Below, piece by piece: positions 1-8,301 of a DNA stretch of 64,000 bases. How positions within the stretch are numbered: position 1 is the stretch's first letter; every line of letters begins with the position of its first letter. The notes under the pieces were generated by a model, which saw only the letters and a list, made by a program, of their open reading frames with translations, did no database searches and was not told the DNA's origin. A program made the position numbers and the translations under genes. Origin of the DNA: Chitinophagaceae bacterium (GTDB lineage Bacteria; Bacteroidota; Bacteroidia; Chitinophagales; Chitinophagaceae); contig JAFKGQ010000010.1 of assembly GCA_017307755.1 (NCBI GenBank), positions 62,001 to 126,000 of the forward strand, written 5' to 3'.

Positions 1-301
1 GACTGTCGACCAGCCGGACCCTATCCTGGAGCCCTGCTTCAAAGACAACACTTTTGTATTTAACAAGGACAGCACGGTGGTAATGGATGAGGGAGCCGAC
101 AAATGCAGCACGAATCCACAAACCGGCACTTACTCCTGGAGCATTACTAACGGCAATCCAGCCATCCTGAAGTCGGATGTCAATCCCATACTGGCGCAGG
201 GGCTAAAGATATATACGCTGACGGATACAAAGCTCACGGTGTACAAAGACACTACGTACATGGGCGTCAGCTTCTGGTATATAATGTCGCTAAAGCACTA
301 G
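1..301 (+). CDS. lipocalin-like domain protein, C-terminal fragment
   Basis: This is the last 99 codons of a gene that begins before the window; the frame is open from base 2 to a TAG at 299-301. The residues follow the pattern of small secreted lipocalin-like (Lipocalin_4 type) proteins of Bacteroidota: a CFKDN segment, an FNKDSTVVMDEG strand pair, a KC plus NPQTGTYSWS segment and a final strand carrying KIYTLTDTKLTVY. Such proteins are usually exported lipoproteins of unknown ligand. The signal peptide and N-terminal half are missing, so the family call rests on the C-terminal pattern only. It converges on nadE with a gap of 13 bases. Confidence 0.5.
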   Translation, partial: TVDQPDPILEPCFKDNTFVFNKDSTVVMDEGADKCSTNPQTGTYSWSITNGNPAILKSDVNPILAQGLKIYTLTDTKLTVYKDTTYMGVSFWYIMSLKH

Positions 302-314
302 CAGCATCGTCTGT

Positions 315-2153
315 TCATGAGAGGTACTTCCCAACAATGGGGACGCGCCTGCCTACCCCAAAGGCCTTGGAGCTCACCCGTATAATGGGACAGAATTGAT
401 TGCGTTTGTATTCATTTGTATTCACCAGCCGCAGCACCCTTTTTACCAGGGCCTCGTCGATACCCAGGGCGATGATCTCCCTGGGCCCTTGTCTGCGCTC
501 GATGTACTGGTATAACACCTTGTCCAGTACGTCGTACTCAGGAAGGCTATCGCTGTCTTTCTGATCGGGCCGCAGCTCTGCCGAAGGCGCCTTATCCAGG
601 ATATTTGCAGGGATGATCTCTCCGTCCCGGTTGATATACCGGGCCAGGGCATACACCTGCATCTTATATACATCGCCCAGCACGCTAAGCCCACCCGCCA
701 TATCTCCATACAGCGTACCATAGCCCGTGGAAAGCTCGCTCTTATTGGATGTATTGAGTAGTATATAGCCGAACTTATTGGCGATGCCCATGAGGATATT
801 GCCCCTGGTACGGCTCTGCAGATTCTCTTCCGCCAGTCCGAATGCAGCGCCTTTGAACACGGGCTCCAGCGTATGGAGCAACGCCTCATAGACTTCCCGG
901 ATGGGGATGATATCATAAGGATTGCCCAGCGTACGGGACAGCTGCTCCGCATCGCTGACGGAATGGGAAGTGGAATAGGGTGAAGGAAGCAGGATAGCCC
1001 GTACATTATCTTTACCCAGGGCCTCACAGGCCAGGGCCAGCGTAACAGCGCTGTCGATACCACCGCTGCTGCCCAAAATTGCCTTGGAAAAACCCATCTT
1101 GGAAAAATAATCCCTGATGCCCAGGATCAAGGCCTGATGTATCTGGTGTATATTCTCCGTATTTGTCAGGTATTCGATGATCTTACCCGGGTCTTTTAGC
1201 TTGGATACACGCATTTCCCTGTCGAATGCCGCGGGTTCACCGGGAAGGGCGGGAGCTTCCGGAGCGCTGGCGGACGCAGCAGTCTCTACCATACCCGGGG
1301 TCTTTGCCGTAGGCGTTACCAATTCCTCCCCGGCCTCCTTGGTATGGATGGGAATGGAAAAGCCCGGTAATATCTCCTCGTAGAGGGGAGGTACGGGTAC
1401 AGGCAGATCTACCACCTCCAGGTCCTCTTCAAAATATTTCAACTCTTTTATCAGTCTGCCCTTTGCATCGTATACCACGCTGCCGCCGTCAAAAACGATC
1501 TCCGTCTGCGACCCCACCGCATTGCAATAGTACATAGGCAGCTTGTACTTCAGCACATTTTGCCGCACCACTTCCTTGCGATCTGCATCGTGATCATAGT
1601 CAAAGGGGCTGGCGGAAATATTGATCATCAGGTCCGGCGTCTGCCCGATGAGCTGGTCCATGGGACAGACCCTGTACAATGGATTATCGCCCAGGTTCCA
1701 GATATCCTCACAGATAGTGAGCGCGATCTTCTTTCCTTTGAAAGGGATCACGTTCCATTCATATCCCGGCTCGAAATAGCGGTATTCATCAAATACATCG
1801 TAGGTAGGCAGACAGGTCTTATAGGCAACGCCTTTGATCTCTTTTTCATACAGCAGCCAGGCGGCATTGAAGAGGTCCTTCCCAAGAGGAGCCGTATGGC
1901 GGGCAGGCGATCCCACGATCACACCGATGGTGTCCGCCTCTTCCCGGATGCGGTCCACAGAAGCATAGCACTGTGCAATAAAATCCTCAAATTCCAGGAA
2001 ATCCCGGGGTGGATAGCCACAGACGGACAGTTCGGAGAACACGACAAGGTCGGCGCCCGCTTGCTTGGCCTGCCGGATGGCATCTATGATCTTACGGGTA
2101 TTAGCCTCGAAGTTCCCGATGTGATAATTTTGTTGTGCAAGAGCGATCTTCAT
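315..2153 (-). CDS. nadE: glutamine-dependent NAD+ synthetase
   Basis: Makes NAD+ from nicotinate adenine dinucleotide, ATP and glutamine, the last step of NAD synthesis in the cytoplasm. Residues 1-260 form a nitrilase-fold glutaminase with the expected Glu41 (VFSELSV), Lys112 and Cys148 (LTICEDIW) triad. Residues 315-612 form the synthetase, with the P-loop SGGIDSA at about 363-369. Between them, at about 270-312, lies a Pro/Ala/Thr-rich low-complexity linker, which helps make this 612-aa protein longer than most family members. The ATG start is chosen because MKIALAQQNY is the conserved family start. A TAAATTTG box ends exactly four bases before the ATG. The gene is divergent from the gldB-like gene, a neighbour pair I recall from other Bacteroidota. 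Confidence 0.95.
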   Translation of the reverse strand: MKIALAQQNYHIGNFEANTRKIIDAIRQAKQAGADLVVFSELSVCGYPPRDFLEFEDFIAQCYASVDRIREEADTIGVIVGSPARHTAPLGKDLFNAAWLLYEKEIKGVAYKTCLPTYDVFDEYRYFEPGYEWNVIPFKGKKIALTICEDIWNLGDNPLYRVCPMDQLIGQTPDLMINISASPFDYDHDADRKEVVRQNVLKYKLPMYYCNAVGSQTEIVFDGGSVVYDAKGRLIKELKYFEEDLEVVDLPVPVPPLYEEILPGFSIPIHTKEAGEELVTPTAKTPGMVETAASASAPEAPALPGEPAAFDREMRVSKLKDPGKIIEYLTNTENIHQIHQALILGIRDYFSKMGFSKAILGSSGGIDSAVTLALACEALGKDNVRAILLPSPYSTSHSVSDAEQLSRTLGNPYDIIPIREVYEALLHTLEPVFKGAAFGLAEENLQSRTRGNILMGIANKFGYILLNTSNKSELSTGYGTLYGDMAGGLSVLGDVYKMQVYALARYINRDGEIIPANILDKAPSAELRPDQKDSDSLPEYDVLDKVLYQYIERRQGPREIIALGIDEALVKRVLRLVNTNEYKRNQFCPIIRVSSKAFGVGRRVPIVGKYLS

Positions 2154-2157
2154 ACCC

Positions 2158-2165
2158 CAAATTTA
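2158..2165 (-). promoter_or_regulatory. promoter -7-like box directly before nadE
   Basis: On the minus strand the sequence TAAATTTG matches the Bacteroidota -7 consensus TAnnTTTG perfectly and is separated from the nadE ATG by only GGGT. If it is used, transcription would begin at or next to the start codon, giving a leaderless message. No good -33 TTTG is seen at the expected place. Confidence 0.35.
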
Positions 2166-2169
2166 CAGA

Positions 2170-2304
2170 ACGAATCGGAGATTCGTTGTCCGTAACCGCA
2201 AGGTTACGCCCGAGAAGGAGCGTGTCGAAGCAGCTCCGCCGAAGGGCTCAGACGTTAGATCTTTCCGGAAGACGGGGTAAATTCCAGACAACCCGTCTTC
2301 CGGA
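2170..2304 (-). repeat. dispersed four-hairpin intergenic element, copy A
   Basis: Read along the plus strand this copy has hairpin H3 (ACGAATC, loop GGA, GATTCGT, 2170-2186), H2 (CGTAACC, loop GCAA, GGTTACG, 2191-2208), H1 (GGAGC at 2217, GCTCC ending 2237) and H0 (TCCGGAAGACGGG 2264-2276 with CCCGTCTTCCGGA 2292-2304). The H0 right arm is duplicated in tandem at 2315-2327. It is inverted relative to copies B, C and D and fills the divergent nadE/gldB-like interval. Confidence 0.8.
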
Positions 2305-2361
2305 TATTAAAAAACCCGTCTTCCGGATATTAATCTGCCCTCATTCACGTTATTTCGCAGT

Positions 2362-3405
2362 ATGAAGAACCCATGTAGAGATCTCCGTCGGATATTGGTT
2401 GTCATCGGCCTTATTTTCAGCATTTTGCTGGCTTCCTGCGGCCATAATGACAATGCTCCGGATGTCTCCGGTGTAGAGGTGAGCCCCGTGCAGATCGTCC
2501 GTTATGACACAGCCTGGTTTTCCCTGGACTCGGGCAACATCGTCCCCGGCCTCCGGCGGATCAGTGAAGCTTACCCTTATTTTACCGGAGATTTCGTAGG
2601 CAATATACTGGGGGCCGGCCCCTTGTCGGACACGAGCCATGTGGCTTTTGCAGCCAGCCGGCAATTCCTGGTAAGCTATATGCCCGTAAAAGATTCACTG
2701 GAAAAAAAATATGCCCGGTTGGAGTGGCTTGAAAAGGAACTGACAGGATCCTTCCGCTATATAAAATACTATTTCCCCCGCTACCATCTCCCAAGGGAAG
2801 TAGTGACCTTCATCGGACCTTTTGACGGGCCCGGTGTCGCCATCACACAATATGTACTGGCCATCGGTCTTCAATCCTATGCGGGAAAAAATTCGTCCTT
2901 CTATGCCGGTCAGGACCACTACCCCCTCTACGTCGCCAGGCGCTTTGAACCCGAATACATCGTTCCCAATTGCGTCACCGCCCTATCGGAAGACATCTTC
3001 CCCGACAGCAGCGACGGCCGGTCATTGTTGGATCAGATGATCATAAAAGGCAGGTATTGGTGGCTGGCAGGGAAATTACAGCCCGGCATACCCGACAGCC
3101 TTCGGACAGGCTATACGCAAGCACAGCTCAAATGGTGCGCCACCAACGAAGTCGGCATCTGGAACTTCTTCCTGCAAAACATCCCCGATCTCTATACAGT
3201 AGACCCCGACCTTATCAAAAATTACATCGGCGATGGCCCCAAGACCCTGGGAATGCCGGATACGTCGCCCGGTAACATTGGCGCCTGGGTAGGCTGGCAG
3301 ATCGTAAAAAAGTATGCGCAGCTGTACCCGGACATTACTCCCGAGGCGATGATGCGGACACCTGTCCGAAAGATCTATGAGGAGGCGAAGTACAAGCCGA
3401 AATAG
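2362..3405 (+). CDS. gldB: GldB-like gliding motility lipoprotein
   Basis: The 347-aa product has a lipoprotein signal peptide (hydrophobic 9-26, lipobox LLASC) and is expected to be anchored in the envelope. The body resembles GldB: an early VQIVRYDTAWF strand, a middle segment with TQYVLAIGLQSYAG and YVARRFEPEYIVPNCV, and an end with IGAWVGWQIVKKYAQ and the terminal KYKPK. GldB is needed for gliding in Flavobacterium, but GldB-like proteins also occur in non-gliding Bacteroidota, so a motility role is not certain. nadE lies just upstream on the other strand, as often seen for gldB. No gldC follows: the next gene is convergent with a 6-base gap. A TTATTTCG box ends four bases before the ATG. 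Confidence 0.75.
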   Translation: MKNPCRDLRRILVVIGLIFSILLASCGHNDNAPDVSGVEVSPVQIVRYDTAWFSLDSGNIVPGLRRISEAYPYFTGDFVGNILGAGPLSDTSHVAFAASRQFLVSYMPVKDSLEKKYARLEWLEKELTGSFRYIKYYFPRYHLPREVVTFIGPFDGPGVAITQYVLAIGLQSYAGKNSSFYAGQDHYPLYVARRFEPEYIVPNCVTALSEDIFPDSSDGRSLLDQMIIKGRYWWLAGKLQPGIPDSLRTGYTQAQLKWCATNEVGIWNFFLQNIPDLYTVDPDLIKNYIGDGPKTLGMPDTSPGNIGAWVGWQIVKKYAQLYPDITPEAMMRTPVRKIYEEAKYKPK

Positions 3406-3411
3406 CCCCCT

Positions 3412-4191
3412 TTAACTCACTTTCCGGAGGCTATCTCCACCCGCCGTCTCACCAATGATAAAAGCTCCTGCCGCCAGCGCCAGGTCCAGCATGGTGCCCG
3501 TCCATTCGGCGCCGGCATAGACGTTGGCTGCTAATAAAGGGATATGGTGCAACAGCAGCAGGAGCATCAATATTACACCCAGCCGGGTGCATGTCCACCC
3601 AATCCTGACAGTGAAAAGAATGCCATAGGCGGCAGCTATCAGCATAATGCCGATGAGGTAGTCGAATATATCTTTTAGGGGGAAATAATCCGGGATCTTT
3701 GCCGTCACAAACGCATTATGGGTAAAGTGCTGTGCACCCAGGACCACCAGGGGCAGGGCATAGCAATAGCGGGCGATAACAGACGCCTTGGGTGAGGCCA
3801 GCCATGCAAATCCTCCCTTCCCCATCCGTCGCCCACACACGATGGCCAATCCCAAAGCCGCCCCCATGATGGCCGTATCCTGCAGGACCCTTGTCCAATG
3901 CATGCCTACCTGCGGCTCTTTCGCCAGCAACAAAGGATGCAGCAGCAGGATAAAAAGCAGCAACATACAGCTCAGAAGAAATGCGGCCAGCTGCACCTGC
4001 CGGCGGATGATAAAGCTGATGCCTGCGGCGATCATCGCCACGGCTGTAAAATAGACCCAAAAGATACGCACAGGTATATAGGCCGGCACCAGCTCCCTGA
4101 CAAAGCTTGCATACATAAAATGCTGTATCCCGAATACGATCCAGGGAATACCAAAGAGGGCCATGACGAGGGGGAGTAGATAGGTGCGCAT
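3412..4191 (-). CDS. DoxX-like multi-pass membrane protein
   Basis: This very hydrophobic protein has about eight predicted membrane segments arranged as two similar halves: each contains a helix followed by a G-(I/A)-QHF(M/T) motif (GIQHFMYASFV and GAQHFTHNAFV) and then V/F-P-x-Y-(I/F)P. The internal duplication and the motif suit the DoxX-like membrane family, whose biochemical role is mostly unknown. I start at the second ATG of the frame (MRTYLLPLV), which places the first helix at the N terminus; the frame could start five codons earlier at 4206. A GATATTCG box ends four bases before the chosen ATG. It is convergent with the gldB-like gene. Confidence 0.55.
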   Translation of the reverse strand: MRTYLLPLVMALFGIPWIVFGIQHFMYASFVRELVPAYIPVRIFWVYFTAVAMIAAGISFIIRRQVQLAAFLLSCMLLLFILLLHPLLLAKEPQVGMHWTRVLQDTAIMGAALGLAIVCGRRMGKGGFAWLASPKASVIARYCYALPLVVLGAQHFTHNAFVTAKIPDYFPLKDIFDYLIGIMLIAAAYGILFTVRIGWTCTRLGVILMLLLLLHHIPLLAANVYAGAEWTGTMLDLALAAGAFIIGETAGGDSLRKVS

Positions 4192-4413
4192 ATATCGAAT
4201 ATCCATTATTCACCGCAGTGTCCCAACCGTACTCTACCGGCGAAGTGCAAAAGACAACATACGGCACTGGCTGCAGGATAAGCGCTGTTGGTAAGTAGCA
4301 CGCTGTCGTTCGTGGGGCTTTGTCTGCGGTCCGGCAATTTCTCAGGAACGGACGGCTTTTCCGGGGCGCATCAGCAGTTCGTTTCCCGACAATTTTTACG
4401 AGCTTTACCATCC

Positions 4414-5475
4414 ATGAAAAGGATCTGGCTGCATATCGCTTTTTGGGTATTGTATGTCGTGCAGGACACAATGCTGGCCTACTCCTGGGTCGGACCTTCC
4501 TTTAAAAACACCACCGCCACGAAGATGCTGGGCATCGCCGTACAGGCCGCGCTGATCAATATGCCCTATAAATTACTACTGACTTACTTCGTGCTCTATG
4601 TCACCATCCCAAAGATCTCGGCGGGAGGACAGCGCATGGGAAAGATAGTGATGGAGGTCATCCTGGTCACCGTCGTCAGTGTCATCCTCTACAGGCTGAC
4701 ATCCCATTATATCCTGTATGCAAAAGTTTATGGAGGTGTTATTCCCGACGGAAATACATTCGGCATCGCCAATGTCATCGTAGCCACCATGGACATCGGG
4801 TTTATCGCCGGATTGGCAGCTTCCATAAAATTCGTACGCATACAACTGGCGGCAAAAGAAAGGGAGAAAAGCCTGGTAAAGGAAAAATTAGGGGCTGAGT
4901 TGAAGTTCCTCCGCAACCAGACAAACCCTCACTTTCTGCTCAATACGCTGAACAATATCTATGGCCTGGCCCGGAAAAGGTCCGAAGATACGGCTGAAGT
5001 GGTCATGAAGCTGTCGGAGCTGATGCGGTTTATCCTGTACGAATCCCGGAGCGATCTCATCACCCTGGCGGAAGAGATCAAGGTGATCGAAGACTACCTG
5101 GAACTCGAGATGATACGGTATAACGAAAGGCTTTCTGTAGGGTTTAATAAATCGCTGGACGACGGATGTTACAGGATCGCCCCGTTGTTGTTGCTGCCCT
5201 TTGTCGAGAACGCTTTTAAACACGGGGTCAGCGAGACGCGTTTTGAATCCTTTATCCGGATAGATATCCAGGTAAAAGACGGGCGGCTCCATTTCGCCAT
5301 CGAGAACACAAAAGACAAGGATCAGCAGTATCACAACGGCAATAACATTGGTCTGATCAATGTCAGACGGCAGCTGGAGCTGAGCTATAAGGACTATCGG
5401 CTGGATGTCCATAACAATGACCATCTTTTTACCGTCAACCTTTTTTTAAATTTGGAAAGCCATGTTGAAATATAG
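4414..5475 (+). CDS. LytS/YehU-type sensor histidine kinase
   Basis: The 353-aa protein has about four membrane segments in residues 1-165, a short charged linker (LAAKEREKSLVKEKLGAE), then a His_kinase domain with the phosphoacceptor box LRNQTNPHFLLNTLNNIY and the ATP-binding N box LLPFVENAFKHG. It lacks a recognised extracellular sensor domain, so the membrane part itself is the likely sensor. The frame is open from a TTG at 4288, but the ATG at 4414 places the first hydrophobic helix directly at the N terminus and is preferred. The last 14 bases overlap the response regulator gene, so the two are almost surely cotranscribed and translationally coupled. The pair ends 9 bases from the end of a fatty-acid desaturase gene. 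Confidence 0.9.
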   Translation: MKRIWLHIAFWVLYVVQDTMLAYSWVGPSFKNTTATKMLGIAVQAALINMPYKLLLTYFVLYVTIPKISAGGQRMGKIVMEVILVTVVSVILYRLTSHYILYAKVYGGVIPDGNTFGIANVIVATMDIGFIAGLAASIKFVRIQLAAKEREKSLVKEKLGAELKFLRNQTNPHFLLNTLNNIYGLARKRSEDTAEVVMKLSELMRFILYESRSDLITLAEEIKVIEDYLELEMIRYNERLSVGFNKSLDDGCYRIAPLLLLPFVENAFKHGVSETRFESFIRIDIQVKDGRLHFAIENTKDKDQQYHNGNNIGLINVRRQLELSYKDYRLDVHNNDHLFTVNLFLNLESHVEI

Positions 5476-6169
5476 CTGTCTCATCGTCGAGGACGAGCCG
5501 TTGTCGGCCGAGATACTGACCGACTATGTACGGCAGGTGCCCTTTCTTGAGCTGCGCTCTGTCTGCACTGACGCCATCTATGCCATGGAGCTGCTGCAGA
5601 AAGAGAAGATCGATCTGCTTTTCCTGGACATCCATTTGCCAAAGCTAAAAGGAATGGAGTTCCTGGAATCCTTGCACAACCCGCCCCATGTCATCATCGT
5701 CTCCGCCTATAAAGATTACGCCATCTCGGCATTTGAGCTCAACGTGGTTGATTATCTGTTAAAACCCATCCGGTTCAGCCGCTTTCTCAAGGCGGTGAAC
5801 AAGCTCAACCAGCCGCCGGAAAACAGACCCCTGCCCATCCCTGCGGACGTCCGGGAAAGGACCTATTTTTTCTTCTCGGTAGGCAAAAAGAAAGTAAAAA
5901 TATTCCTGGATGAGATACTATACATCGAAAGCCTCCGGGAATATATCCGCATCACCACCCGGGAAAAAAGCATTCTGACAAAATTCCAGTTGGGCGCCAT
6001 CGAAGAGCTGTTGTCGAAGAACAACTTTATCCGTATCCACCGGAGCTTTATCGTGGCAAAGGACAAGATCAGCGCATTTACGGCCACGGATGTCGAGATA
6101 GGCAACAAACAGATACCCATCGGCAGGAGCTATAAGGAGCTGGTGATAGGTTTGCTTGAGCAGAGGTAG
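5462..6169 (+). CDS. LytTR-family response regulator
   Basis: A 235-aa cytoplasmic transcription factor. Residues 1-120 are a receiver domain with acidic pocket (VEDEP), phosphoacceptor Asp56 (LLFLDIHLP) and Lys101 (DYLLKPIRF). Residues 130-235 are a LytTR DNA-binding domain (IFLDEILYIESLREYIRI, FIRIHRSFIVAKDKI, IPIGRSYKELV). It is the partner of the overlapping LytS-type kinase. Targets cannot be read from the sequence; LytTR regulators usually bind direct repeats upstream of membrane or envelope genes. The neighbouring convergent desaturase is a possible target by position only. Confidence 0.92.
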   Translation: MLKYSCLIVEDEPLSAEILTDYVRQVPFLELRSVCTDAIYAMELLQKEKIDLLFLDIHLPKLKGMEFLESLHNPPHVIIVSAYKDYAISAFELNVVDYLLKPIRFSRFLKAVNKLNQPPENRPLPIPADVRERTYFFFSVGKKKVKIFLDEILYIESLREYIRITTREKSILTKFQLGAIEELLSKNNFIRIHRSFIVAKDKISAFTATDVEIGNKQIPIGRSYKELVIGLLEQR

Positions 6170-6178
6170 TGAGAGGGG

Positions 6179-7285
6179 TTATATCACCGGTTTTTTACCC
6201 AATTGCCGTATCAGGTTGAAATGAGAACGTATGGCCTGTCCCATGGTCGAAAATTCATGATAATCGATGCCATATTCCCGGCAAGTGTCCTTCACGATCA
6301 GGTTGATCGCCGGATAATGTATATGACTGATACGGGGAAACAGGTGATGCTCAACCTGGAAATTCAACCCGCCGACAAGCCAGGAGATGATTTTATTCCG
6401 TGGTGAGAAATTGGCGGTTGTCTTCACCTGGTGTATGGCCCATTCTTCTTCCACTTTCTTCGTTTCTCCTATCCCGATATGGATAAATTCGGGACCTTCC
6501 ACCACATGCGCCAGTTGGAATACAATGGCCAGGATAAACCCCAGCGCAATATGCATACAGGTAAACCCGATGGCCCAGGCCCCCCAGCCGACAAAATACA
6601 CCGGCACTCCGATGTAAAAGACAGCATATAGCAGTTTGCTAAGCCAGAATACTATATGCTCCCGGACATCCATTTTTTGCAGAGGAGTGGAGACGATCTT
6701 TTGTGAAAAATATTTAATAAAGTCCAGCATCGCCACCCAAAGAAAAGACGAGAGGGCATAGAACAGGACCACGTAAATATGCTGAAACCGATGGGCCGGC
6801 ACCCATTTCTGACTCCGGCAGAGACGCATGGCGGGGTTCTTAGCGATGTCATCATCGATGCCATCCACATTCGTATAAGTATGATGGATGATATTGTGCT
6901 TGAATTTCCAGATAAAGGCATTGCCTCCCAGGGCATTGAGCGAAAGCCCCATTAGCCCGTTGACCCATTTCCGGCTGGAATAGCTGCCGTGACAGGCATC
7001 GTGCATGACGTTGAATCCGATGCTGGCCAATATGAGCCCCAGCAATCCGCAAAAAAGGATGCCCCCCGCCCGGACATACCAGGGAAGTGGCGCCCCCCCC
7101 GATTGAAAAATAAACAACAGCCCCATGTAAATAAGCACAGCGGCAGGTATCAGGACCCCTGTTTTTGCATATAGCCTCCAGTTACCCGTTTTTTTCAGCT
7201 GATGACTGCTGAAATACTGATCTACGGATATTTTTAGCGAGCTGTAAAAAGCATTGTGGGCATTATTGAATGAGAGCTTGGTCAT
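6179..7285 (-). CDS. membrane fatty-acid desaturase
   Basis: A di-iron integral membrane desaturase of 368 aa that would introduce double bonds into acyl chains of lipids. All three histidine boxes are present: HDACHG at 95-100, HNIIHH at 130-135 and QVEHH at 310-314. The QxxHH third box is typical of front-end (delta-5/6-like) and acyl-lipid desaturases. There is no fused cytochrome b5, so an external electron donor such as ferredoxin is needed. Several long hydrophobic stretches (about 43-60, 72-95, 215-255) fit four or more membrane spans. The gene converges on a LytS/LytTR pair, and a YcxB-like gene lies 7 bases upstream on the same strand, so the two probably share a message. Confidence 0.88.
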   Translation of the reverse strand: MTKLSFNNAHNAFYSSLKISVDQYFSSHQLKKTGNWRLYAKTGVLIPAAVLIYMGLLFIFQSGGAPLPWYVRAGGILFCGLLGLILASIGFNVMHDACHGSYSSRKWVNGLMGLSLNALGGNAFIWKFKHNIIHHTYTNVDGIDDDIAKNPAMRLCRSQKWVPAHRFQHIYVVLFYALSSFLWVAMLDFIKYFSQKIVSTPLQKMDVREHIVFWLSKLLYAVFYIGVPVYFVGWGAWAIGFTCMHIALGFILAIVFQLAHVVEGPEFIHIGIGETKKVEEEWAIHQVKTTANFSPRNKIISWLVGGLNFQVEHHLFPRISHIHYPAINLIVKDTCREYGIDYHEFSTMGQAIRSHFNLIRQLGKKPVI

Positions 7286-7292
7286 AGTATAG

Positions 7293-7769
7293 TTATCCTT
7301 TTATATGCTCCTTTAACAGATGTCTGGCAGCCTGGATCTCTGTGATATCCCTAAAAGAATCCTTGGGGATCAAAAAAAAGCTCCGGGAGTCAAAATACAG
7401 ATGAAAGAAGTAGGCTGTCTCTTTAAAAGCGCTGAAATTCTCCCAGTTCCATCGCTGGCTGCCTTTCTTTGTTTCCAGCAGGATGCCCCTCTCTTCCATA
7501 GTGAGCGTGAACGTATCGTGAAAGGTAGCATTTCTTTTATAAATGCTGAGCGGCAGCAGCCGCCGGATGGTCAGCCATAAAAAGAACCAGAGAATGGAAA
7601 AAAGCAAAAAAGGTTGTGGTTGTATCTGTTTGAGCCAGAACAGGATAGCCGATATGATGGCAAAGACGTTGATCATTATGAAAAGAAACCGGATCTCAGG
7701 CCGGCTGAAAAAATGGCCTCGTAATCCGTCCAGCACCTGTTTTTTATTGTATCCGAATTGAATAGTCAT
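7293..7769 (-). CDS. YcxB-like membrane protein
   Basis: A 158-aa protein with two adjacent membrane helices (about 27-45 and 50-66) followed by a small beta-rich domain of roughly 85 residues (HDTFTLTMEERGILLETKKG, FSAFKETAYFFHLYFDSRSF, FFLIPKDSF). This layout matches the YcxB-like family, whose function is unknown. It lies 7 bases upstream of the desaturase start and is probably cotranscribed with it. On the minus strand a TACTTTTA box sits about 17 bases before the ATG and could be its -7 element. Family assignment is by pattern only. Confidence 0.65.
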   Translation of the reverse strand: MTIQFGYNKKQVLDGLRGHFFSRPEIRFLFIMINVFAIISAILFWLKQIQPQPFLLFSILWFFLWLTIRRLLPLSIYKRNATFHDTFTLTMEERGILLETKKGSQRWNWENFSAFKETAYFFHLYFDSRSFFLIPKDSFRDITEIQAARHLLKEHIKG

Positions 7770-7844
7770 CCGCCTTAGTGTAGTTGGGTGGTAAAAGTAA
7801 AGGAAAAAAGTGGACGACCCCCTGGAAAGGAGAACCCAGCCGCA

Positions 7845-7884
7845 AAAACAAAAAAAAGGCTGTCCCGCAGCCTACGGGACAGCC
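7845..7884 (-). terminator. rho-independent terminator of the small lipoprotein gene
   Basis: A perfect 10-bp stem GGCTGTCCCG/CGGGACAGCC (7858-7867 with 7875-7884) with a 7-base loop. On the minus strand it is followed directly by a run of T, which makes it a terminator for the lipoprotein gene at 7940-8056. Confidence 0.85.
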
Positions 7885-7939
7885 GATCTACGAATACATT
7901 ATGTTAGGTCCGAACAGGTTACTCGAACAAACAGGATCC

Positions 7940-8056
7940 TTAACGGACGTTCCTGCAACTACCATAGTGGTGACTTGCTGCATCTCCGGGTGTAACGCTA
8001 CGCGCACAGGAGGCAAGGAAAGAGATTACAATGAGGGCCAGCAGGATACGCTTCAT
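7940..8056 (-). CDS. 38-aa lipoprotein
   Basis: A very short frame read from ATG at 8056 to TAA at 7940. The product begins MKRILLALIVISFLASC, an ideal lipoprotein signal peptide with lipobox LASC, followed by a mature part of only about 22 residues (ARSVTPGDAASHHYGSC then RNVR). The perfect terminator just downstream on the same strand supports expression as a separate small gene. I recall comparable tiny lipoproteins with a VTPxxAA...C pattern in Chitinophagaceae, but cannot check this. The function is unknown. It is too short for usual gene finders and may be missing from automatic annotation. Confidence 0.65.
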   Translation of the reverse strand: MKRILLALIVISFLASCARSVTPGDAASHHYGSCRNVR

Positions 8057-8230
8057 AAGTTTTCCAATTTAGGTTATTAAGGATTACATCATAACGAAAA
8101 TAAACACAAAGTATTATATGTTTACCTTTTCGTTCCTAAGTGAAAAATAGTAAGAATAGCCCGAATAATATAACTGTTTTTTTAGTGCATGATAGATAAG
8201 GGACAATCCCATTGGGGGCCGGGGCGGTCA

Positions 8231-8262
8231 TGTAAAAAGCCCCTCATGGAAATGAAGGGCTT
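8231..8262 (-). terminator. terminator downstream of nrdJ
   Basis: On the minus strand an imperfect stem AAGCCC..TCAT / ATGA..GGGCTT (8237-8262, one internal mismatch) is followed by TTTTA. It lies 40 bases beyond the nrdJ stop codon and suits a rho-independent terminator. Confidence 0.7.
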
Positions 8263-8301
8263 AGCGAAATGTTTATGATTAAGTTACCGTGAAAACATAT
8301 T

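Noticed and set aside
2135..2365. A plus-strand frame of 76 codons between nadE and the gldB-like gene
   Set aside because: It runs through the dispersed hairpin element and its low-complexity arms; there is no protein-like conservation pattern.
3716..4471. A 251-codon minus-strand frame over the DoxX-like gene and its upstream region
   Set aside because: It overlaps a frame with clear membrane helices and an internal repeat, and would also cover the start of the LytS gene.
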